Below the pieces are notes generated by a model. The model did not search any database, was not told the DNA's origin, and saw only the letters and a list, made by a program, of their open reading frames with translations. A program made the translations under genes and the position numbers. A stretch of 64,000 nucleotides of DNA from G963668655 sp963668655 (GTDB lineage: Bacteria > Myxococcota_A > SURF-8), in the NCBI GenBank assembly GCA_963668655.2, contig CAXXPQ010000001.1:186001-250000 (forward strand), written 5' to 3'. Positions 42,333-50,300 of this stretch are shown one piece after another. The number at the start of each line of letters is the position of its first letter. Position 1 is the stretch's first letter.

Positions 42333-45020
42333 ATGAGATTTCCGCACCTTCTTTTTCTGCTGCTGTTTCTTTCCACGTCGGCCGTGGATCTCTTCGCCGC
42401 CGCCGTGGAGGGAGACGTGATCTGCGTCGAGGGGCCTTCTCCCCCGGCCAGCGTGGTGATCGCCGTCTCCATGGAAACGGGACAGCTGGCGGCCAACGTG
42501 CTTTCCGACGCCCAGGGACATTACCGCATCGAGGGACTGTCCGCGGGCGATTACCAGATGATGGCGATTCCCTTCGCCGGGGGAACGGAAGAGGGCTACA
42601 CCCGCCATCAATACACGTTGCAGCCGAAATTTTTACGGCTTTTCGCCGTGGACGCCGTTCTGGATTTCGAGACCCGGGCCGCCTACCAGGTGATTCTGGA
42701 GGGCGAAATCGGCGGGTCGGTGGCCGATCAGAGCGAATACCGTCATCTGTTCGTGAGCGACGAAAACGACAACGCCCTGCCGTTGACGGTCATCGGCGCG
42801 GACAACGCCGGGTTGGGCGTTTCGGCTCCCAGCTTCAATCTCCCGCTGGGAACCCGCGCTCGCTTCCATTTTCTGTGGGAGCTTCCCCGGGCCGGGAAAA
42901 TCATGGTGATGCTGGACGATCAGGGGCGGGGATACGCGGCGGAAAGCCAGGGGACGTCGATCCTGCGGGTCGATTCGGCGCTGGCGCACGCCGTGGAACA
43001 CCGCCTGGAAGCCGCCATTGCCGCCGCCGATGCCGATGTGGACGTGGAGGAGGCCCTGGCCCGGCTGGCCGAGATGCGTGCCCACATCGACCAGACCGCC
43101 TACGACGAAGCCGCCGGGCTCGGCGTCACGGCCCTGGAGGAACTGGCGCTTTCGGAGGCCCGGGCGGGTATCGAGCGTTTTCGCAAGGGCGATCTTTCGG
43201 TCGTGGTGCTGGATGCCCGGGGGAATCCGGTGCCGGAGGCCCGGGTCACCGCCTTGCAGGAGCGTCGCGATTTCAAGTTCGGTTTTTTCGGAAATTACGC
43301 CGATCTGGGCGAGGCCGCCTTCCGGCAGGCCCTGGCGGACGGATTCGACTTCTTCACGGCGGGCGTCTACTGGAGCCTTTCCGAACCCCAGGACGACGAT
43401 TTCCGATGGACCCTCCTGGACGAGACGGTGGGAATGGCCCATCTTCCCGGGCTGGGCTATGCGATGAAGGGACATCCGCTGCTCTATTTCATGGACATGG
43501 TGATGCCCGACTATACGAAGAGCCTGGGCGAGGAAGCGCTGCTGACGGAGATCGACGAACACGTCCGGGAACTGGCGCAGCACTACGCCGGACAGGTGGA
43601 TTACTGGGACGTCATCAACGAGGCGCACGGCTACGCCGCCAGTTGGGGCATGAGCCGGGAGCGTATCACGCAGATCACTCGAAACGCCGTGGATCGCGTG
43701 CACGCCACGGACCCCGCCGCCCGCACGCTGGTCAACAGCGCCTTCGACTGGTACGGGCAGAGCCTCTCCACGGAACTGGCGCTGCCGGACCACGACACGC
43801 TCTTTTCCCTGTCCATCCCGGCCTACATCGCCGATCTGCGGGCGGAGGCGGTCGATTTCGACATCATCGGCCAGCAGTTGTACAACGGCGGCTGCATCAC
43901 CCTGTTTTCGGAACTGGGCCAGCCGCCCGGCGACGTTCCCACGTTCGACCTGGCCACGATCTCGGACATGCTGGATACGCTTTCCGGCTTCGATCGGCCC
44001 GTCCACGTCACCGAACAGGCCGTGCCGTCGGCCATGGCCGTCGAATGTCCCGGCATGTCGTACTGGCGCGAACCCTGGTCGCCCTCGGTTCAGGCTGATT
44101 ATCTGGAGGCCGTGTATACGCTGGCCTTCGGGAAGGAATCCGTCGAAGCCGTTTCGTGGTGGGATCTTTCCGACGAGGGAAGTTTCATCCGGGACGGCGG
44201 ACTGCTGACCGCGCAGCTCGTTCCGAAACCGGCCTACGAACGTTTCGCCGCCCTGTCTGCCCAATGGACTTCCGACGAGGCGACCGACACCGGAAACGAC
44301 GGGCGTGCAACGTTCCGGGTCTTCGGCGGGGACTATCGGATACGCGCGCGCTTGGGAGAGCACGAAGCCGAGACGGCGACGCCCGTTTCCGAGCGGGAAA
44401 GCCGGACCGTGGAACTGGTGCTGGTAGACTATCGTCCTCCCGTCGATGGCGATGAAGAAACCGGCGCGGAGGTGGATCCGGACGCAGACATGGATGATGA
44501 AGCCTTTGCCGAAGCGGATCCGGACGCGGACATGGATAATGAAGCCTTTGCCGAAGCGGATCCGGACGCGGACATGGACGACGAAGCCTTCGTCGAAGCG
44601 GACCCGGACGCAGACATGGACGGCGAAGCCTTCGCCGAAGCGGACCCGGATGCGGACATGGACGGCGAAGCCTTCGTCGAGGCGGATCCGGACGCGGACA
44701 TGGATGATGAAGCCTTTGCCGAAGCGGACCCGGACGCGGACATGGACGGCGAAGCCTTCGCCGAAGCGGACCCGGACGCAGACATGGATGATGAAGCCTT
44801 TACCGAGGCGGAAGACGGGGATCCGGATGGCGACACGCATGAGAGCGGCGGCGATTCGAACGGGGAGGCCGACGGCGACTCCGAGGAAACATCGGCTTCC
44901 CGATCCGGTGACGCGGGCGGCTCCGGCTGCTCGTCGGGTGCGGGCCGGGGAGAGGCGGGCGTCTGGCTGTCGATGCTCGCCCTGCTTTTTTTGCGCAGAA
45001 AGAGAATGTCGGCCGGATAG
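42333..45020 (+). CDS. GH10-like secreted glycoside hydrolase with Asp-rich repeats and C-terminal sorting tail
   Basis: 895 residues from the ATG at 42333, after GGGAGG. A signal peptide (ending near LFAAA) is followed by a carboxypeptidase-regulatory-like beta domain (SDAQGHYRIEGLSAGDY). The barrel starts near FKFGFFGNYADL. The acid/base is Glu430 in YWDVINEAHGYA and the nucleophile Glu561 in VHVTEQAVP, as in GH10 xylanases. Residues 715-826 are eight 14-residue repeats of the DPDADMDDEAFAEA type, followed by DGDPDGD. The tail GGSGCSSG, a hydrophobic helix and LFLRRKR resembles a MYXO-CTERM sorting signal, so the mature protein is probably surface anchored. Xylan is the usual GH10 substrate, but the family assignment rests on two motifs and order; substrate is not certain. 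Confidence 0.85.
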   Translation: MRFPHLLFLLLFLSTSAVDLFAAAVEGDVICVEGPSPPASVVIAVSMETGQLAANVLSDAQGHYRIEGLSAGDYQMMAIPFAGGTEEGYTRHQYTLQPKFLRLFAVDAVLDFETRAAYQVILEGEIGGSVADQSEYRHLFVSDENDNALPLTVIGADNAGLGVSAPSFNLPLGTRARFHFLWELPRAGKIMVMLDDQGRGYAAESQGTSILRVDSALAHAVEHRLEAAIAAADADVDVEEALARLAEMRAHIDQTAYDEAAGLGVTALEELALSEARAGIERFRKGDLSVVVLDARGNPVPEARVTALQERRDFKFGFFGNYADLGEAAFRQALADGFDFFTAGVYWSLSEPQDDDFRWTLLDETVGMAHLPGLGYAMKGHPLLYFMDMVMPDYTKSLGEEALLTEIDEHVRELAQHYAGQVDYWDVINEAHGYAASWGMSRERITQITRNAVDRVHATDPAARTLVNSAFDWYGQSLSTELALPDHDTLFSLSIPAYIADLRAEAVDFDIIGQQLYNGGCITLFSELGQPPGDVPTFDLATISDMLDTLSGFDRPVHVTEQAVPSAMAVECPGMSYWREPWSPSVQADYLEAVYTLAFGKESVEAVSWWDLSDEGSFIRDGGLLTAQLVPKPAYERFAALSAQWTSDEATDTGNDGRATFRVFGGDYRIRARLGEHEAETATPVSERESRTVELVLVDYRPPVDGDEETGAEVDPDADMDDEAFAEADPDADMDNEAFAEADPDADMDDEAFVEADPDADMDGEAFAEADPDADMDGEAFVEADPDADMDDEAFAEADPDADMDGEAFAEADPDADMDDEAFTEAEDGDPDGDTHESGGDSNGEADGDSEETSASRSGDAGGSGCSSGAGRGEAGVWLSMLALLFLRRKRMSAG
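44475..44810 (+). repeat. Eight 42-bp in-frame tandem repeats in the GH10-like gene
   Basis: Eight units encode DPDADM-D(D/N/G)-EAF-(A/V/T)-EA. Units differ mainly by synonymous changes (for example GGC/GAT/GAC at one position and GCC/GTC/ACC at another). They form an acidic spacer before the C-terminal anchor. Confidence 0.97.
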
Positions 45021-45105
45021 AGGAATTCGTAAATGCTTTTAGCGATGACTCATCCGCTAACGAATGCTTCGGGGCTTATCGGCTTCTGGCGAAAGATCAA
45101 CCGCT

Positions 45106-45654
45106 TTACCCGCCCGCCGCCATACGCAATCCCAGCCCGACCAGCACGACACCTCCGAAAATCTCCGCACCGCGCCCGAAACGTTTCGTGATGAAGCGGG
45201 AAAGCCGCATGGCGAAGAAGGTGACCAGTCCGGAAACCACGCCGATCAAGACCACACTGAACAGAACGGGAGCCTTTCCGGTGGCCAGCCCGATGCCCGC
45301 GCCGAAGGCGTCGATACTCACCGCCGTGGAAAGCCCCACCAGGGAAAAACCTCTGGTGGGATCGCGTTTTTCCGGTTTCGACTCCCCATGCGTCATCGCT
45401 TCCCGGATCATCCGCGCCCCGATGACGATCAGGATTCCGCCGGCGAGCGCCCCGCTCCAACGCCCCGCCACATCCGCCAGCCAGACGCCGAAACCCATGC
45501 CCAGCAAGGGCATCAGCGCCTGAAACAGGCCGAAATGGAACGAAAGGCGGAAGATCTGCCGGGGGCGCGTGCTGGTGGCGCCCACCGCCGCGCCCACGGA
45601 AAACGCGTCCGCCGCCAGAGCCAGGGCGAGAACCAGGATCTCGAAAACGCTCAT
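45106..45654 (-). CDS. mntP: Putative manganese efflux pump MntP
   Basis: 182 residues with six predicted membrane helices. The two halves carry related motifs: ALAADAFSVGAAVG with Asp16 in the first helix and VSIDAFGAGIGLATG with Asp115 in the fourth, the acidic residues expected to carry manganese in MntP. A charged loop SKPEKRDPT separates the halves. It lies 34 bases after the PKD lipoprotein stop on the same strand and may be co-transcribed with it; no yybP-ykoY-type leader is present. It exports Mn2+ across the inner membrane to prevent toxicity. Confidence in the family is high; metal specificity is inferred. Confidence 0.92.
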   Translation of the reverse strand: MSVFEILVLALALAADAFSVGAAVGATSTRPRQIFRLSFHFGLFQALMPLLGMGFGVWLADVAGRWSGALAGGILIVIGARMIREAMTHGESKPEKRDPTRGFSLVGLSTAVSIDAFGAGIGLATGKAPVLFSVVLIGVVSGLVTFFAMRLSRFITKRFGRGAEIFGGVVLVGLGLRMAAGG

Positions 45655-45688
45655 GCCGCCGGTTTCCGCTGCGTAAGCCGCACCACGA

Positions 45689-47047
45689 TCAATTGACCTG
45701 CAAGGTGATGCTCCCGGTCAACATGTCGCTCATCAGACTTTCGGGATCCCGGCAGCGCGCCTTGGGGCGGTAGCTCCCCGAGGAGGGATAGGTGTGCGTG
45801 AACGTAGTCTCGAAACGCTGTCCGGCCAGGGGCGTGCCCTCGCGCCACTGGTCGATTCCGCCGTCTCCGTCGTAATCCACGCCGCATTGCAGGCTCTGAC
45901 TGTCGGTGTCCCGGCCTTCCACGGTGAACGTGAACACCGTGGAGGTGGCGCCGCTGTATGGAGAATAGGTGAACGAAAGAATCTCGGGGGCCTGCTCCGC
46001 CGCGATCACGATCAGCGACGCGCCCGTGGCCAGGCTTTCCAGACTGGCCGGGTCGGTGCAGCGGGCCTTCGGGCGGAAGGATCCGGACGCCGGATACGTG
46101 TGGTGGAACTGGGCGCGGAAACTGTGCGTGGCGATCAATAACGCCTGGTCGCTGTCGTCCCAGGATCCGTTCCCGTCGAAATCCACCTGACAGGTCAACG
46201 TGGAGCTGTCGGTGTCCGAAACCACCACTTCGAAATTCACCTGGGTTCCGATGGGCCCTTCCAGCGGAGAATAGGTAAACGACGTGATGGAAGGAGCCTG
46301 GGGACCGGTGATGACGATGGCCGAGGCCCCCGCCTGCTCGGCGGAGCGGCTTCCCTCGTCCGTGAAGCGGATCTTCGGGGTGTAGCTGCCCCCGGCGTTG
46401 TAGGTGTGCTGGAAGACGACGATGAAAATGCCGAAATTCCCCACGGGAGAGGCGGCCTTCTGCTCGTCGTACGAACCGTTGCCGTCGAAGTCGATGAACG
46501 CGGTCAGGCCGTCGCTGTCCGTATCCTCGGCGGAAGCGTTGAAGGTGACGCCGGTTCCGGGACCGCCCGACAGCGGTTCGTATTCGAAGCTCTGGACGGA
46601 GGGGGACTGCGCCGGAGGCTGCTCGGGTTCGGCGTCGGGCTCGACATCCGGTTCCGGATCCGCATCGCCGTCCGGGTCGGGGTCCGCGTCGCCGTCGGGC
46701 TCCGCATCGGCATCGCCGTCCGGATTCGGGTCCGCGTCGCCGTCGGGCTCCGCCTCCGCGTCATCGCCTCCGTCGGGTTCGAGATCGCCATCCGAATCGG
46801 CATCTCCGTCGATTTCGAAATCGCCATCCGGTTCCGAATCGATGTCTCCGCCATGGTCGGAATCGTTTTCCGTATCCGTGTCCATCTCCTTTTCGTCGTC
46901 GCCGTCCGCCGGCGGAAACTCTTCATCGCCATCGGTGGAAACGTCTCCGTCCGCTTCCATGATGCCCTCGCCCGTGGCGCAGGCCGAAAGGCCGAGCAAG
47001 ATCCATAAAATCACGCAGAAAAACGCGTATCCCGTCGTTCGTGGCAT
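45689..47047 (-). CDS. Lipoprotein with DGD spacer and three PKD-like repeats
   Basis: 452 residues from the ATG at 47047, after AGAGGATCGG. The lipobox is LGLSAC. Residues about 30-155 are a long acidic spacer of DGD, EPDGDADP and similar units. Three related repeats follow (about 100 residues each), with the shared pattern SFEYEPLSG/SFTYSPLEG, then a D-x-D-x-D-G metal-binding-like loop (VDFDGNGSWDD), then HTYPASGSFRPKARC. This is the PKD fold used in surface proteins for adhesion or as spacers. No catalytic domain is seen. It is likely surface or periplasmic and upstream of mntP. Its ligand is unknown. Confidence 0.85.
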   Translation of the reverse strand: MPRTTGYAFFCVILWILLGLSACATGEGIMEADGDVSTDGDEEFPPADGDDEKEMDTDTENDSDHGGDIDSEPDGDFEIDGDADSDGDLEPDGGDDAEAEPDGDADPNPDGDADAEPDGDADPDPDGDADPEPDVEPDAEPEQPPAQSPSVQSFEYEPLSGGPGTGVTFNASAEDTDSDGLTAFIDFDGNGSYDEQKAASPVGNFGIFIVVFQHTYNAGGSYTPKIRFTDEGSRSAEQAGASAIVITGPQAPSITSFTYSPLEGPIGTQVNFEVVVSDTDSSTLTCQVDFDGNGSWDDSDQALLIATHSFRAQFHHTYPASGSFRPKARCTDPASLESLATGASLIVIAAEQAPEILSFTYSPYSGATSTVFTFTVEGRDTDSQSLQCGVDYDGDGGIDQWREGTPLAGQRFETTFTHTYPSSGSYRPKARCRDPESLMSDMLTGSITLQVN

Positions 47048-47165
47048 GGCCGATCCTCTTTGGTTTTCGTCCGCGTTCATGTTCTCGTTCTCCGGAAAAC
47101 GTCCGCTGCCGAAGCATGATCGTGGCGTATCGCGAAGTCCGCCGGTCCGGCATGGGTTTTTGCAA

Positions 47166-47263
47166 GCGGCACGCCTTTTGCTTCGGCACGGGGATTGCGT
47201 TCCGGTTGTTTCAGCAATATCATCGGTTTGCAATCCTCATGCCGATTGCAAAAGGCGTGCCGC
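47166..47263. repeat. Long imperfect hairpin (16-bp perfect outer arms)
   Basis: GCGGCACGCCTTTTGC at 47166-47181 pairs with GCAAAAGGCGTGCCGC at 47248-47263. Inner segments also pair (left CGGCA and GGATTGC with right GCAATCC and TGCCG), giving a stem of about 35 bp. It lies in the 285-base gap between two minus-strand genes, with no T tract. Confidence 0.85.
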
Positions 47264-47332
47264 GCCGGTTTCCGGCCTTCGCGTTTTTCGGCAAACCGTC
47301 GCAAAAACCATGCCGGACCGGCGGGCGCAGGG

Positions 47333-50300
47333 CTACTTCGCTCGGGTGCTTTCTCTCTCTCTTCTTCGGAGCCCGGCCAGGAACAGAAGCCCCAACCAGG
47401 CGAACCAGGCGGAAAAAGCCGATCCCGTTCCGGTGCGGCATCCGCCTCCGCCGCCCCCGCCGTCGCCGTCCGTATTCTCACAGTTCGTGGTGAGGTTCGG
47501 GTTCGTGTCGTCGCAGTCGGCGGGCTGGCAGTCCGCCCCGCCCGTGTAGTATCCGTCGTTATCGCTGTCCCGGCAGGTGTTCCCCGTGTCGCCGTCCGTG
47601 TTTTCGTCTCCGTCCGCGTTGCAGTTTTTCACCAGAACGGGCGCGCGCGCGGGCTCGGATTCGCCGCCGGGCAGGCCGTCGGACACCACCAGTTCGAAGA
47701 CCACCTCCCCAGCGTCGTAGGCGTAGAACGTGGGGCGGCGGTCCGTGTCGGACGGGCTCAGATCCTGGGGAAGAATGGACAGCGAGGACAGTTCCTTCAC
47801 CACGGTCCACCGGTAGCTCAGTTCGTGCCCGTCGGGGTCGGAGGACAGCGAGCCGTCCAACTGCACGGTGCTTCCCACGCAGGCTTCGCCCTCCACCCGG
47901 GCCTTGGCCTGGGGCTGGCTGTTGCCCGAAACGGTGACGTTCACCCGGGCCTCGGGCTGGCAGTATTCCTTGCCGTCGAAGGCCGAAAGCAGGAAGGCGT
48001 AATCTCCGGCCGTGTCGGGAACGAACCGCGCGATCTTCGGTTCGTTTTCGTCGGGTGTCAGTTCCACCGAGTCCACCACGGAATCCTCCGGGATGAGACG
48101 CCATTGGATCTGCAACGGATTTTCCGGCGTGTCGTCGCCCTCGTCCTCGTCCGTGGTGGGCGTGCCGTCCAGAACCACCGTGTCTCCCACCGTGACCGTG
48201 ATGTAATCCTTCGCCGCTTTGCATTCGGGGGCCTGGTTGAACTCTGCCAGCACGTTCACGGTCAGGTCCACGGGAAGCGAGGGATTGCCGTATTCGTCCC
48301 AGACGGTCAGGCGGAAACCGTAGGCCACGCCGGTGACGTCGGGTCGGAACTCCACCAGATCGTCGGCCCAGTCGGAGAGAACCACCGGCGGCCCGAAGCG
48401 CTGATACCACTCGAAAAAGAGTTCGTCGTCCTCTCCGAAATTGTTGCTTCCGGTGGCGTCCAGGGTGACGGATTCCCCCGGCTGGGCGGAGAGCACGCCC
48501 TGGGCGCTCATGCCGCCGATCACGGCGCTGGGGGAGTCGTTGCCCTTGATGGAGATGCTCACGGCCACGCGGTCGGGAAGCGATTCGAGCACGCCGTCGG
48601 AAACCGTCAGTTCGAAGACGCTCAGGCCGGGTTCGAAGGCGTAAAAGTAGGGCCGGGCCGTGTCGTCGTCGTGAAGCGCCACGGGAACGCCCTCGACCTG
48701 CCGCCACCGGTAGGACAGATCCATGCCGCCGCCGGGAGGCGGATCCTCGCTGTTGGTTCCGTTCAGTTCCACCCGCACGTAATCGGTGACGGGCGAGTCG
48801 CACTGGGTGAAGATGCTTTCCAGGATATCGTCTCCGGCGTCCGCCACGGGCTTGACGTTGTCCTGGGCGTCCACGTAAACCGCCCGGATGAACTCCCGGC
48901 TCTGGCGCACGGCCTCGCCGTCGTCGGCGGAGACGACCAGGCCGAAACGATAGATGCCCGGCCGGTCCGGGGTGAAACGGGCGCGGAACGGCGATTCCCC
49001 CGTGGTGGTCAACACCACGTCCGCCGGCCGATCCTCGTCCATGATCTGCCGCCAGGTGTAGGAAAGGTCCAGGTTCGGCTTACGGGCGCTGGACTTGGAA
49101 CCGTCCAGAATCACCTCCGAATATTCCGTGGCCGAGGGCACTTCCGCGATGTGGGCCCAGGGCAGCGTATCCGGCTGGGCGGGGTTGGTGGTGTCCAGAA
49201 AGCCGATGGTGACGGAGGCGGGATCGGATTGCAGCTCGCCGTCCGAGACCATCAGCTGAAAATCGTGAAATCCGGCCTCGAACAGCGGGTTGATTTCCGG
49301 CTTGGCCACCGTGAGATCCGCCGCCGCGATGGCTCCGTCGGGCCCGGCCCAGGAAAAGGTAAGGAAATCCCCGGCGTTGTAGTCGCCCGAGCGGCTGCCG
49401 TCCAGGCGCACGCCGGTGGTGCCGGTGAGGTAGTTGCGGGAGGGTCCGACCACGGCTCCGGGCGCCAGGTTGACGACGTGAAGCTCTCCGTAGCAGGACT
49501 CTCCGCGGTAGTATTCGTTTTCCAGTTGAAGGGAGAGTTCGTAGTCTCCCACGGCGGTGGCGGCGAAGCAGATGGCCGGATCGTCCGGGCTTTCCGTGGC
49601 CGTGTCCGGGTCCAGGCAGACGGCTTCGGGGCCGCTTTCGAACGTCCAGTGATAGGTCAGACCGTCGTTTCCCGTGTTGCCCGGATTTTCCGTCACCGCC
49701 GCCGTCTGGCAGACGAGCCCCGGCAAGGCGTCCACGTCATCCTGTTCGCAGACGGGCGACTGATCGGGGTTCTGCACCTGCACGGAATGATCCCGGCAGA
49801 CCTTGCAGCCGGCGCTGTCGGTGACGCAGACCTTGAAATTGTAGGGGTCCGGGGAAATCTGCGCCTCCGTGGGCGTCCAACTGATCTCGCCGAAGGTGTT
49901 GATGCTCATTCCGGCGGGCTTGTTTTCCAGGCTGTAGTCCCAGCTGTCGCCGCAGCGTTCGTCGGGATCGTCCTTGGTGACGCTGTTGGACCAGGCCTCT
50001 CCGGCGCGGACCGTGGTAGGGCCGGAAATGCCGGTGATCTGCGGGCAGTCGTTTTCGTTGGTGACCAGGATGGTCCAGTCCCACGGCGCGCTGACCCCGC
50101 CGTCGTCGTCCTCCACCCAGACGCTGACGCTGTGGGGCGGCGGCCAGTCGCCGCAGTTCACGTCGTCCTGACCGGGTTCCCAATAGAGGATACAGGTCTT
50201 TTCCGCCGTGTTGGTGACGCAGCTCATTCCCGGCGGGATGACGGCGTCGTCGCAGTGGCAGGCGATGACGTCGTCCCGGGCGTCGATGACCGGCGCCTGG

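Noticed and set aside
44475..44810. CRISPR-like array
   Set aside because: The 42-bp units are contiguous, in frame, vary at coding positions and have no spacers.
45655..45688. yybP-ykoY manganese riboswitch before mntP
   Set aside because: Only 34 bases separate mntP from the upstream gene, too short for that element.
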